Source: Flavobacteriales bacterium (lineage in GTDB: Bacteria; Bacteroidota; Bacteroidia; CAIKAF01). From it: 64,000 bases of DNA. Position 1 is the first letter of the stretch. Each line of letters opens with the position of its first letter. Made by a program: the position numbers and the translations under genes. The notes beneath the pieces are model-generated. The model saw only the letters and a list, made by a program, of their open reading frames with translations. It searched no databases and was not told the origin of the DNA. The DNA lies in assembly GCA_025055575.1 (NCBI GenBank), contig JANWWP010000023.1:38763-102762 (forward strand), in the 5' to 3' direction. Shown here in pieces: positions 52,904 to 63,126 of this stretch.

Positions 52904-54691
52904 ATGGCACGTTTTGGAACGTCCTTCTGGGGTGCTTTTACAGGCACGCTTCTGGCGTTTTTTCTATTTTTTGTAATCCTCTTTATCGGAGGGCTCCTAA
53001 TGGTGGGATTTTTTGCATCGGGACTGTCGGAACTAGGTAAAGAAAAAACTGTTAAAACCAAAGGAAGTTTTCTTCACCTGAAGCTATCAGGAGATATCCC
53101 TGACAAACCCCAAAAAGATCCCTTGAGAAAATGGATGTCGGCTTATTACAATTCATCCGTGGTCTCCTTACCAGAAATTATCCATGCTCTTAAAGAAGCC
53201 GCTCAGGATGAGGACATCGTTGGTGTTTTCTTAGAAAACCCCCGGACCGATGCCGGTTTGGCGACATTGGAAGAACTTCGCCAGGCGCTTCAGGAATTTA
53301 AAAAATCTTCTAAACCTGTGATGGCGTATGCCGATTACTTGGACCAGCGCAACTATTTTTTGGCCAGCGTGGCCGACAGCCTTTTCTTAAATCCAGCCGG
53401 CAGTATAGGACACGTGGGCCTGGCCGCCCAATTTATTTCATTTAAAAATCTCCTGGATAAACTAGAAATTAAGGCTCAAATCATCCGTCCGGATTCCAAC
53501 GCGTTCAAGAGTGCGGTGGAACCTTTTATGTACGAAAAGATGAGTCGTGCCAACCGTCAGCAGGTGCGGCAACTGATTTCCAACTTTTGGGATTACATCG
53601 TTACAGCCGTGGCTCACAACCGAAAAACAAATGTGGATAAGGTGCGTCAGTGGGCCCGGGAACTTTCCGGCAGGAACGCCATGGCAGCCCTTGAAGACCG
53701 CATGGTGGACGGATTAAAGTATTACGATGAAATGCTTGAAACCCTAAAAAAAATCAGCTCTACAAATTCCGAAAAGCCCAATCTCATTCCGCTGAATGGC
53801 TATTTGGCAAACTCCAGAGAAAAAACTTCCACTCGGGAAAAAATCGTAGTTATTTACGCGGAAGGCGAAATTACAGACGACGGGAGTGCGTCTGAGCAGA
53901 TCGTCGGTTCCCATTACGCCGGTTTACTTCGCACAGCGCGCCAGGATGACAAAGTAAAAGGCGTGATATTACGTGTCAACTCCCCCGGAGGCAGTGCCCT
54001 CGCCAGCGAGATTATACACCGGGAGGTACAATTAACCAAGGCCGTGAAACCTGTGTATGTTTCCATGGGAAATTATGCCGCCTCGGGAGGCTACTACATT
54101 TCCTGTGCTGCCGACAGCATTTTCGCGGACTTCACCACCTTAACGGGGTCCATTGGCGTCTTTGGGGTGCTCCCGGATATGTCGGCATTTTTTAAAAATA
54201 AAATAGGCATTGTCCGCGACACCGTGCTCACGGAAAGGTTTTCAGATATTACAACGGCTGGGCGCACACTTTCCGCCGCTGAGATGCAGATTTTTAAAGA
54301 AGAAATCCAAGGCATTTATCAGCGGTTTCTGAAAAATGTGGCCGAAGGTCGCAGAAAAAGTCTTCAAGAAATCCACGCCATGGCCCAGGGTCGGATTTGG
54401 TCCGGTGCGGACGCACAACGCCTGGGCCTGGTGGATCGCATCACCCCCCTGGAAGGTGCGCTGGAGTCCATGAAACTGAAGCTGCAGAAGCAAGATATCT
54501 CCGTGGAAGAATGGCCCAAAGAAAGGAGCCTTTTCAATAAAATATTTTTGGAAAATTTCGAGTCCCGATTTTTAGGGCAACTATTTTTGAACAATAAGTC
54601 AAATATCAGAAGAGTGATTAATTCTATTGATTATGAGATGCTTAATAATTACAAAGTTTGGGCAATCTCTCCAATAATCCAATGGATTTAA
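52904..54691 (+). CDS. sppA: Signal peptide peptidase SppA (67K-type)
   Basis: VKGVILRVNSPGGSALASEIIHREV; YVSMGNYAASGGYYISCAAD; RIWSGADAQRLGLVD. Confidence 0.95.
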   Translation: MARFGTSFWGAFTGTLLAFFLFFVILFIGGLLMVGFFASGLSELGKEKTVKTKGSFLHLKLSGDIPDKPQKDPLRKWMSAYYNSSVVSLPEIIHALKEAAQDEDIVGVFLENPRTDAGLATLEELRQALQEFKKSSKPVMAYADYLDQRNYFLASVADSLFLNPAGSIGHVGLAAQFISFKNLLDKLEIKAQIIRPDSNAFKSAVEPFMYEKMSRANRQQVRQLISNFWDYIVTAVAHNRKTNVDKVRQWARELSGRNAMAALEDRMVDGLKYYDEMLETLKKISSTNSEKPNLIPLNGYLANSREKTSTREKIVVIYAEGEITDDGSASEQIVGSHYAGLLRTARQDDKVKGVILRVNSPGGSALASEIIHREVQLTKAVKPVYVSMGNYAASGGYYISCAADSIFADFTTLTGSIGVFGVLPDMSAFFKNKIGIVRDTVLTERFSDITTAGRTLSAAEMQIFKEEIQGIYQRFLKNVAEGRRKSLQEIHAMAQGRIWSGADAQRLGLVDRITPLEGALESMKLKLQKQDISVEEWPKERSLFNKIFLENFESRFLGQLFLNNKSNIRRVINSIDYEMLNNYKVWAISPIIQWI

Positions 54692-54709
54692 TTTTTTTTT
54701 GAAGAAAAA

Positions 54710-54740
54710 TTTGGTGAATCAAAATTCTCATTTACTTTTG
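54710..54740 (+). promoter_or_regulatory. Consensus Bacteroidota promoter TTTG-N19-TACTTTTG
   Basis: TTTG at 54710-54713, TACTTTTG at 54733-54740, exact 19-nt spacing; upstream of the OmpA gene. Confidence 0.75.
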
Positions 54741-54777
54741 CACCGACAGAACCAATTATTAAATAATATTAAATGCT

Positions 54778-56469
54778 ATGGAAATGAAAAAACCAATTAC
54801 GTTGATTTTAGCTCTCATACTTTCCGGGAGTGTTTCCGGAGTAGTTGCCCAGGAGGGCGGAGATAAAAAGGCCCAAAAAGAGGGTTCGGAAGACCCCAAT
54901 TCAAAGCCCATGTCTTGGCATATTGGACTTTATGGAGGCTTAAACCATTCCTACACAGATATTCGCAAAAGGGAATATTTCAGCATCAAACAGATAGGCT
55001 GGAATGCTGGCTTATCTCTCATGAAAATGTTCAATCCAATGTTGGGATTGAGACTTCAAGGAGGATTTGGCGGAGGCCGTGGTACAGCCGATGATAAAAC
55101 CTTTATGGCTTATACTCAGGCATACTGGCATCCAAATCTCAAGGGGAGACCTTTGCGTTTTGCAAACTCATTTCAAGAAGTTTCCCTCCAAATGATCATC
55201 AATTGGAGTGGCATGTCTTTGAATGATTATCCGCCCCGCATTCCCAAGTCCGGCGCTCGCAAGTTTGGTTTTTACAGTGTTTTGGGAGGAGGTGTTAATA
55301 TGTACACAGCCAAAGTTTACGATGCCGTAACCGGCGATTATCTGGGAGGCGATCAGGCCATTGGTGCTGGCTATTCAGGAAGGATGCATGATTTTGCATT
55401 GATTGTTGGTTCTGGATTTTCGTTTAAAGTTTCCCCAAAATTTCATATAGATTTGGAAGGAGGCGTTCGCATGTTAGGAACCGACAAATGGGATGGCGTT
55501 TTGATGCGTCCAAGGCCTGTTAATTCAAATGGTCCCTTCGCTGGTAAATATCAGTTCGGTCGCTATTTTGATTGGTATTCATATGCAAATGTCAACCTCG
55601 TATTTTCTCTTGGCAAAAAAGGTCAAACGCGTTCCCGTTACTGGGATAATCCCGTGCTGGCATTCTATCAGGATATGGAAAAACGCCTTAGTGAAATTGG
55701 CAAGGTGGATATGGAACCGATCAAAAAACAGATTGATGAAAAACTTCAGGAGTTTGAAAGAATGCTCAAGACCGATTCTGATAACGACGGAGTTCCCGAC
55801 ATGTACGACAAGGAAAAGAATACCCGTTGGGACATCACGAATGTCAAGCCCTCCGAATTTGGGTGGACTGCTGATGAAATCAATGCTCTGCGTGAAAAAG
55901 CAAGTAAAAACGAAAGGATTATTGTGGACGGAAGTGGTATTGCCATGGATATTGACCGCGACGGTGTACCCGACCATTTGGATAAATGTCCGTTTGAACC
56001 GGGGTCTTCCATGCACAATGGTTGTAAAATCAAACCGAATGCTGAAACCATTAAATTGTTAACCGATCTTCAAACCATCGAATTTGAGCTGGATAAAGAC
56101 AACTTCGTAGATTGCTCTAAAAAGAAATCTGCCGCTCTCCGCGATCGCTGCAACAAGAAACAAACCACGGATATGGCCAACTTAAAGCGGCTTGCAGAAA
56201 TTGTAAATTCCCCTGAATATAAAGACGCGAAGCTCCGTATTGAAGGCCATACAGATGACCGCGGTACCGATGAATATAATTTGGATCTTTCCAACCGCCG
56301 AGCTAACACAATTAAGAACTACTTAGTTAACCTGGGCGTTAGTGCCAATCGTATCAAGACGGTGGGTAAAGGTGAGCGCGAACCCCGTGTCGGTCCTTCC
56401 GGGAAAAATGGCACCTTCACCGAATTTGAGCGCGATAGAAACCGCCGCACTGAGTTTTACATCGAGTAA
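54778..56469 (+). CDS. OmpA family outer-membrane protein with thrombospondin type 3-like repeats
   Basis: DSDNDGVPDMYDKEKNT; DRDGVPDHLDKCPFEPG; LRIEGHTDDRGTDEYNLDLSNRRANTIKNYLV. Confidence 0.93.
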   Translation: MEMKKPITLILALILSGSVSGVVAQEGGDKKAQKEGSEDPNSKPMSWHIGLYGGLNHSYTDIRKREYFSIKQIGWNAGLSLMKMFNPMLGLRLQGGFGGGRGTADDKTFMAYTQAYWHPNLKGRPLRFANSFQEVSLQMIINWSGMSLNDYPPRIPKSGARKFGFYSVLGGGVNMYTAKVYDAVTGDYLGGDQAIGAGYSGRMHDFALIVGSGFSFKVSPKFHIDLEGGVRMLGTDKWDGVLMRPRPVNSNGPFAGKYQFGRYFDWYSYANVNLVFSLGKKGQTRSRYWDNPVLAFYQDMEKRLSEIGKVDMEPIKKQIDEKLQEFERMLKTDSDNDGVPDMYDKEKNTRWDITNVKPSEFGWTADEINALREKASKNERIIVDGSGIAMDIDRDGVPDHLDKCPFEPGSSMHNGCKIKPNAETIKLLTDLQTIEFELDKDNFVDCSKKKSAALRDRCNKKQTTDMANLKRLAEIVNSPEYKDAKLRIEGHTDDRGTDEYNLDLSNRRANTIKNYLVNLGVSANRIKTVGKGEREPRVGPSGKNGTFTEFERDRNRRTEFYIE

Positions 56470-56490
56470 AAATCTCATTTTTCAAAATAA

Positions 56491-56518
56491 AAAACTCCGG
56501 CGTAGGCCGGAGTTTTTT
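56491..56518 (+). terminator. Rho-independent terminator
   Basis: CTCCGGC-GTAG-GCCGGAG with flanking A/T tracts. Confidence 0.85.
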
Positions 56519-56547
56519 ATTTTTAGGCCACCCTTATTTTTGGCTTT

Positions 56548-58050
56548 ATGATGGCAAAATTCATCAAAGCTTTCCTTAAATTACGGGAAGCCGCGTTGGT
56601 AAGCCATTACAAAGCTCCCCTGGTACTTCAGGAAAAAACTTTTAATTCCCTCATTCGATATGGGATTTCCACCCACTTCGGTTACAAATACCATTTTAAG
56701 AATATCCGCACCCCGGAAGACTTCAACCGGTGTGTACCAGTCCACCGATATGAAGATCTCTTGCCATATTTCCAGGAAATTCTGAAAGGAAAACCATCGG
56801 TACTCTGGCCTGGAAAAGTCAGTTGGTTTGCAAAATCCAGCGGCTCCACAGATGCCCGCAGCAAGTATATCCCCGTCACAAGGGAAGCGCTGTACCATTG
56901 TCATTTTAAAGCCGCAAAAGATGTCCTTACCTTGTATTTGGTGCACAGGCCGGATTCTCGTCTATTCAGCGGTAAAGGGTTTGTGCTGGGCGGTTCCAGC
57001 GCTGTCCATCCCGCCTCGTACGGTGTACGATCCGGCGATTTGTCGGCCGTTCTCTTGCACAATTCACCCTGGTATTCCCGATGGGTGAGGACGCCTTCAA
57101 ACAAAGTGGCTCTTTTAGGCGATTGGGAGAAAAAAATGGAAATTTTAATACGCCTTTTACCCCGGCAAAACATCACGAGTTTATCCGGAGTCCCCTCCTG
57201 GATGTTGGTTTTGTTAGAAAAAATTCTATCCCAAAATAAATTGGATACCGTAGCAAATCTCTGGCCTCATCTCGAACTATATATCCATGGGGCCGTGAGC
57301 TTTGCCCCTTACAAAAAGCGTTACGAGGAAATATTTTCTGGCCTGAAAGTTTGGTTTCTGGAAACATACAACGCTTCAGAAGGCTTTTTCGCCATTCAAG
57401 ACCGGCCAGGCAGCGATGAAATGCTTTTATTACTTGACCATGGGGTGTACTATGAATTTATTCCCTTAGAAGAACTTTCTAAGGATTGGCCACGCGCATA
57501 TCATCTGGGAGAAGTGAAAACAGGTGTTTCATATGCCATGGTGATTTCCACCAACGGTGGATTGTGGCGGTACCTGATAGGTGATACCATTCGGTTTACA
57601 TCCATTCAGCCCTACCGCATTCAAATCACAGGACGTACCAAACACTTCATCAATGTTTTTGGGGAAGAACTGGTGGTGGAAAATGCCGAACGGGCCATTG
57701 CCGAGGCTTCGCGACAATTAGGCCTGGTGGTCACAGACTTTACGGCCGGCCCTTTGTATATGCAGGGGGGCAAGGCCGGAGCCCATGAGTGGTTTGTGGA
57801 ATTTGCCACGCCGCCGGCAGAAATTCAAGAATTTAGTGAAAAACTTGACCAGGAGCTGCGCAAACTCAACTCAGATTACGACGCCAAACGCTTTGGTGAT
57901 CTGGCTTTAGGACCTCCGGTGGTGCATGCTGTACCCCGGGGTACATTTGAAAAATGGCTGCGCAAACACAATCGCTTAGGCGGTCAGCACAAAGTACCCC
58001 GATTGTCCAATGAAAGAAAGATCATCGATGAAATCCTGGAATGCATGTGA
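56548..58050 (+). CDS. GH3 auxin-responsive promoter family protein (bacterial GH3 acyl-adenylate type)
   Basis: WFAKSSGSTDARSKYIPVT; FLETYNASEGFFAIQD; GGLWRYLIGDTIRF; ITGRTKHFINVFGEELVVENAERAI. Confidence 0.93.
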   Translation: MMAKFIKAFLKLREAALVSHYKAPLVLQEKTFNSLIRYGISTHFGYKYHFKNIRTPEDFNRCVPVHRYEDLLPYFQEILKGKPSVLWPGKVSWFAKSSGSTDARSKYIPVTREALYHCHFKAAKDVLTLYLVHRPDSRLFSGKGFVLGGSSAVHPASYGVRSGDLSAVLLHNSPWYSRWVRTPSNKVALLGDWEKKMEILIRLLPRQNITSLSGVPSWMLVLLEKILSQNKLDTVANLWPHLELYIHGAVSFAPYKKRYEEIFSGLKVWFLETYNASEGFFAIQDRPGSDEMLLLLDHGVYYEFIPLEELSKDWPRAYHLGEVKTGVSYAMVISTNGGLWRYLIGDTIRFTSIQPYRIQITGRTKHFINVFGEELVVENAERAIAEASRQLGLVVTDFTAGPLYMQGGKAGAHEWFVEFATPPAEIQEFSEKLDQELRKLNSDYDAKRFGDLALGPPVVHAVPRGTFEKWLRKHNRLGGQHKVPRLSNERKIIDEILECM

Positions 58051-58850
58051 GATATTTCTCTTTCTTAATTCCTTTTTTTCTTTATCTCCCCCTCTTACCT
58101 GCCCAAAACATTCCATGTGGACGGGTCTTCAAAATTCAAGAGCCTGTGTCTTTAGAGTACGACCCGCTGGGTCAGGCGCTCATTTTTAATGAACAGGAAA
58201 TTTTAAAAATCTCTTCGGGCGACACCATATTCAATCGGTTTAGCCAACTTTCCTGGGGCCCTATCCGCCTTGTAGACGCGACCAATCCCATGAAAATTCT
58301 CGTTTTTTATAAGGAGGCCGCACGCTTGGTCTTTCTTGATAACACATTATCCCCGAACGGCGATCCGTTGGACTTGATTGCCTTAGGCTACGATCAGACG
58401 GAACTGGCCTGCACCTCCTTCGACAATGGATTGTGGCTCTATGACCGTTTGAATTTCAGACTTGTACGCCTAAACGCATCGCTGGCCCCATCCGTGGTGG
58501 TTCCCAATCTCAACCAGGTCTTAAGTTCGGACCTCCAGTTTTGCCGTCTTGCGGAACGCAACAATCGTCTTTACCTTTTTTCCACAAAAGGCGAAGTGTT
58601 TGTCTTTGATGTGTATGGCAGTTTCTTATTTCAGTCCCATTGCCCTGCGGGTTGCCAATGTCAGGTTGCGGATAATTATTTTCGATTTACCAAGGACGGC
58701 GCCTGGATGGAAATTCCAATCCGAAATGCCTCCACCATGCCACGGACTCTTGCCCAAAGCCCCGAAGAAGGCCTGGTGTACTGGCTTTCTGCAAAAAAGG
58801 CGCTCTTCCGCTCTGAAGAGGGACAGTTCAAAGTGTGCCGGGTTCAATAA
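58041..58850 (+). CDS. Hypothetical secreted protein, possible beta-propeller
   Basis: Signal peptide MHVRYFSFLIPFFLYLPLLPAQ; repeated strand-rich segments; overlaps the GH3 gene by 10 nt. Confidence 0.65.
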   Translation: MHVRYFSFLIPFFLYLPLLPAQNIPCGRVFKIQEPVSLEYDPLGQALIFNEQEILKISSGDTIFNRFSQLSWGPIRLVDATNPMKILVFYKEAARLVFLDNTLSPNGDPLDLIALGYDQTELACTSFDNGLWLYDRLNFRLVRLNASLAPSVVVPNLNQVLSSDLQFCRLAERNNRLYLFSTKGEVFVFDVYGSFLFQSHCPAGCQCQVADNYFRFTKDGAWMEIPIRNASTMPRTLAQSPEEGLVYWLSAKKALFRSEEGQFKVCRVQ

Positions 58851-58887
58851 TTCCTCCTACTTTTGACCAGCGGATTTCACTTCCCTT

Positions 58888-59502
58888 ATGCACATTGCGA
58901 TCGCCGGTAACATTGGGTCAGGGAAGACAACCCTCACGGGCTTGCTGGCCAAACATTTAAAGTTGGAACCCCACTATGAAAACGTGGAGGAAAATCCTTA
59001 CCTGTATGACTTTTACGAAGACATGCAGAGATGGTCTTTTAACCTTCAGGTGTATTTCCTCCAGAGTCGGTTTCGTCAAATTTTAGAGATCCGTGAAAAA
59101 GGCCGGAACGTAGTTCAAGACCGCACCATTTACGAGGACGCTTACATTTTTGCCCCTAACCTTTATAGCATGGGGCTGATGACCACCAGGGATTTCAAAA
59201 CGTATCAGGAACTCTTCCAACTCATTGCATCTTTCGTTAAACCCCCGGACCTTTTGATTTATTTGAGGGCCTCCGTGCCGGCGTTGGTGCAGCAGATACA
59301 GAAACGGGGCCGGGGGTTTGAAGCCGGTATTCGCCTGGATTACCTCAAAAAACTCAACGACCGCTACGAAGCCTGGATAGAAAACTACGATCTGGGAAAA
59401 CTTCTGACTGTGGAAGTGGATACCTGTAATTTTATTGAAGATGAAGAGGCATTGGGTTCCATTATCAACGGCATCCAGGCCGAACTTTTTGGGCTGGTGT
59501 GA
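58888..59502 (+). CDS. Deoxynucleoside kinase
   Basis: IAIAGNIGSGKTTLTGLLAKHL; QDRTIYEDAYIFAPNLYSMG; LIYLRASVPALVQQIQKRGRGFE. Confidence 0.93.
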   Translation: MHIAIAGNIGSGKTTLTGLLAKHLKLEPHYENVEENPYLYDFYEDMQRWSFNLQVYFLQSRFRQILEIREKGRNVVQDRTIYEDAYIFAPNLYSMGLMTTRDFKTYQELFQLIASFVKPPDLLIYLRASVPALVQQIQKRGRGFEAGIRLDYLKKLNDRYEAWIENYDLGKLLTVEVDTCNFIEDEEALGSIINGIQAELFGLV

Positions 59503-59601
59503 TCCTGCCGGGCTCTGATGGTATGTGGGGAAAGGTTTATCGTGGGACATCCTTTTTCTAGTTATTAAAACGTTGAATACAAATGATATGGATTAATCAA
59601 G

Positions 59602-61902
59602 GTGACTGATGCCATGGACACCGCGCCCCTCTCCGACCCTCTCTTAAAGGACCTGAATGAAGCTCAGCGCCAGGCGGTGCAGCACACCGAAGGCCCGGTC
59701 ATGATCATTGCCGGGGCGGGCTCCGGGAAAACGCGCGTCATCACTTACCGTATAGCCTGGCTGCTGAAACAAGGCGTGCCCCCCTGGCAAATTATCGCGC
59801 TCACCTTCACCAATAAGGCAGCCCGCGAAATGCAGGAGCGTATTGGCAGGCTCACCGCCCCGGAACAAGCCCGTGCCCTTTGGATGGGAACTTTCCACTC
59901 ACTTTTTGCCCGCATTTTACGCACAGAATTTGAGGCGATTGGATTTCCCAGAAATTTTACCATCTACGACACCGAAGACAGCAAGAGCCTTATCCGATCC
60001 CTGCTGAAAGAACTGCATTTGGAGGACAAAAAATACCGACCTAACCTGGTGGCCCACACCATCTCCATGGCTAAAAATTCCCTTATTACCGCCGATGAAT
60101 ACGCTTCGGACCCCGATATCCAGGCGGAGGATTACAGCCGTGGCTTGCCCATGATGGGAAAAATCTATCAACTCTACCAGAAGAGGCTGGAAAAATCCGC
60201 CGCCATGGATTTTGATGACCTTCTGGTGCGCACCTTTTTTCTTTTTAAAGACAGGCCGGATATTCTTTACAAATACCAGTGTCAGTTTCGCTATGTGATG
60301 GTGGATGAATACCAGGATACCAATCACGTGCAGTATTCCATTATACGCCAGCTGGCAGCCATGAATGAAAACATCTGCGTAGTGGGAGACGATGCCCAAA
60401 GCATATATTCCTTTCGCGGCGCCGTAATCGAGAATATTTTCAATTTTGAAAAAGACTATCCCGACCGAAAAATTTTTAAACTCGAACAAAACTACCGCAG
60501 TACGGCCACCATTGTCCAGTCATCCAACAAACTTATTGAGCGCAACAAATTTCAGATCAAAAAAAGGGTTTGGACTGAAAACGAGGAAGGTGAGAAAATT
60601 CAGGTCATTCAAACATTGAGCGACCAGGAGGAAGGCCGGGTGGTGGCTCAGGCCATCTTTGAGCTGCGCATGCGCGAAAGAGCTGCCAACCGGGATTTTG
60701 CCGTTCTGTACCGTACCAACAACCAGTCCAGGGCCCTGGAAGAAGCGTTGCGGAAATTGAACATCCCGTATCGGATTTATGGAGGGCTTTCATTCTATCA
60801 AAGGAAAGAAGTGAAAGATTTGCTGGCGTATTTCCGCCTGGCCGTGAATCCCAGGGACGAGGAAGCGCTGATGCGGGTGATCAACTTTCCGGCCCGCGGC
60901 ATTGGCGCCACCACTTTAGACCGGCTGTCGGTGTTGGCCTCCGAAAACGATGTGCCGGTGTGGGAAATTCTGATCCGAGCCCGTCAGTTTTCGGCGCAAT
61001 TGGGCGGCCCCGCCATAGGAAAACTCGAAGATTTTGCCGCAAAAATTCAGGCTTTTGGGGCGATGGCGGAAAAATTGAACGCTCTGGATGCGGCCCGGCG
61101 CATTGCCATGGATTCCGGCTTGATGCGCGAATTTTATTCGGATCGCTCGCCGGAAGGCATCATGCGTTACCAAAATTTAGAGGAACTCATCAACGGGGTC
61201 AAAGAATATCTGGAAAACCATCGAGAAGCTCCCGATTTCGATCAAAATCCACCCCGGCTGGCCGGCTTTCTTTCCGAAGTAGCCCTGCTGACTGACGCGG
61301 ATGAAAAAGACAAAGGCGACTCGGACCGGGTGTCACTGATGACCATCCACGCCGCCAAAGGTTTGGAATTTCCTTATGTGTTTGTGGTGGGCATGGAAGA
61401 AAATCTTTTTCCTTCACAACTGTCACTCAACGATTACCGGGAATTGGAAGAGGAACGACGTTTGTTTTATGTGGCCATCACCCGCGCCATGAAGCGGCTC
61501 ACGCTCACCTATGCCCGCACGCGTTTTCGTTGGGGCAACCAGATGCACTGCGAACCCAGCCGCTTCCTCTTCGAGCTGGAACAGCACCTCCTCCACATGC
61601 CCGGCACCCCGGGCATTGGAGCCTCGCTCCCACGGGAACCGGGCTTTTCTCTGCCCCGCCGCAAACAACCCGAGAACACAGTTTCAAAAAACCTGCCGAC
61701 CTACGATTTTGTGCCGGACAAACCCGAATCTTTCAAAACAGGCATGGCGGTGCTGCACAACCGTTTTGGCCAGGGCACAATACTTGAAATTGAAGGCACG
61801 GGCTCAGAGGCCATCGCCCTGATTGATTTTAAAGACCATGGCACGAAAAGAATTCTGCTTAAATTTGCCAAAATGAAAGCCTGCGGATCCGCTCAAGGCT
61901 GA
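59602..61902 (+). CDS. UvrD/PcrA-type ATP-dependent DNA helicase
   Basis: LNEAQRQAVQHTEGPVMIIAGAGSGKTRVITYRIAWLL; VDEYQDTNHVQYSIIRQLA; VGDDAQSIYSFRGA; LMTIHAAKGLEFPYVFVVGMEENLFPS. Confidence 0.96.
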   Translation: MTDAMDTAPLSDPLLKDLNEAQRQAVQHTEGPVMIIAGAGSGKTRVITYRIAWLLKQGVPPWQIIALTFTNKAAREMQERIGRLTAPEQARALWMGTFHSLFARILRTEFEAIGFPRNFTIYDTEDSKSLIRSLLKELHLEDKKYRPNLVAHTISMAKNSLITADEYASDPDIQAEDYSRGLPMMGKIYQLYQKRLEKSAAMDFDDLLVRTFFLFKDRPDILYKYQCQFRYVMVDEYQDTNHVQYSIIRQLAAMNENICVVGDDAQSIYSFRGAVIENIFNFEKDYPDRKIFKLEQNYRSTATIVQSSNKLIERNKFQIKKRVWTENEEGEKIQVIQTLSDQEEGRVVAQAIFELRMRERAANRDFAVLYRTNNQSRALEEALRKLNIPYRIYGGLSFYQRKEVKDLLAYFRLAVNPRDEEALMRVINFPARGIGATTLDRLSVLASENDVPVWEILIRARQFSAQLGGPAIGKLEDFAAKIQAFGAMAEKLNALDAARRIAMDSGLMREFYSDRSPEGIMRYQNLEELINGVKEYLENHREAPDFDQNPPRLAGFLSEVALLTDADEKDKGDSDRVSLMTIHAAKGLEFPYVFVVGMEENLFPSQLSLNDYRELEEERRLFYVAITRAMKRLTLTYARTRFRWGNQMHCEPSRFLFELEQHLLHMPGTPGIGASLPREPGFSLPRRKQPENTVSKNLPTYDFVPDKPESFKTGMAVLHNRFGQGTILEIEGTGSEAIALIDFKDHGTKRILLKFAKMKACGSAQG

Positions 61903-61929
61903 CTTATTTAATTCCCCAATCTTGCGCCT

Positions 61930-62574
61930 TTGAAAAAAAATCTGGAATACAACACCGAACGCCCTTATCTGGTGAACCGAGAGTTTGGCCGGAATATTCA
62001 AAAACTGGCCGAATACGTCACCGGAATTTCGGATCCCGCCGAGCGCCAGCGTTCGGCTGAAGCTTTGATTCAAGTGATGCAGTTGGTGGCGCCTCAATCG
62101 AAAGAGGACGATAATTACCTTCAAAAACTCTGGGACCATTTGCACATCATAGCACATTATGAACTGGATGTCAACAGTCCCTATCCAAAGCCCGATCCTG
62201 CGGCCCCCAAGCCCGCTTTTGTGAAGCCCTCCTACCCTAAGCGCCAGATGCGCTTCGGCCAATATGGCAACCTTTTGGAAAAGATAATTTCGTACGCCGC
62301 CTCTCTGCCGGATGGCGAAGAAAAGGAATACCTCACCGAAACCGCAGCCAACCTGATGAAGAAGTCCTACTTGCTGTGGAATAAAGACTCCGTAAACGAT
62401 GAAATGATCAAGGACCAACTGGCCCAATTGAGCGGTGGGAAACTCATTCTGAAAGACATTCACAGGCTCAGCAGCACACGGGACATATTGCATCAGTCAC
62501 GCAACCACCCCATTCAGGATAATAGCGAGCTCTTCCCTCAGAAAAAGAAAAAAAAGAAAAAGAAAAGGCGCTGA
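61930..62574 (+). CDS. DUF4290 domain-containing protein with C-terminal K8R2 tail
   Basis: LEYNTERPYLVNREFGRNIQKLAEYV...HIIAHYELDVNSPYPKP; apparent TTG start. Confidence 0.88.
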   Translation: MKKNLEYNTERPYLVNREFGRNIQKLAEYVTGISDPAERQRSAEALIQVMQLVAPQSKEDDNYLQKLWDHLHIIAHYELDVNSPYPKPDPAAPKPAFVKPSYPKRQMRFGQYGNLLEKIISYAASLPDGEEKEYLTETAANLMKKSYLLWNKDSVNDEMIKDQLAQLSGGKLILKDIHRLSSTRDILHQSRNHPIQDNSELFPQKKKKKKKKRR

Positions 62575-63126
62575 AACTGCCGATTCGAAATCCTTTTTTA
62601 ATCCTTTTTTCTCGATTTTTTACGCAATCATTTTTTAAGGTCCTGGGTTCAAAATCCAAGACTCCACGACAATTCATTAAAAAATGCCGAATCAGGACTG
62701 GATTTTCTTAATTTAACTTACAGCATAAACCGTAATCCTAAAAAATATCATTCTGTATAAAACAGGATTCTCCATTCTCATAATAATTTTTTTTATTTAA
62801 TGAATGAACAAGATCCGTTTAGTTCCCGACCTCTAAATAAGTATTAATACTCAGATAAACATACAATTTTCTTCTTAAATTTTTTATATCATTAGAATGT
62901 GTATTCATCCAATTATTGGATTGAGTTTTAAAGGATTTAATTTTCTTTTTTACTCAAATTCAATTCATTAAAATACAAATTGAATAAATTCCTGATCTGC
63001 CATACTGGAAGCCCCTAAAATTTTTCTGTAATTTACTACCGAAAAAATGATACAATTATTTTTTAATAATAAAATACATTAGATTCGCGGAAAATCACTC
63101 AAGATAAACCCAATTTTCAATTTTTA

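Noticed and set aside
62638-62672. Complete tRNA gene in the AT-rich region
   Set aside because: Only a T-arm/acceptor-like 3' portion is visible, with a mismatched T stem and no D or anticodon arm; kept only as a finding.
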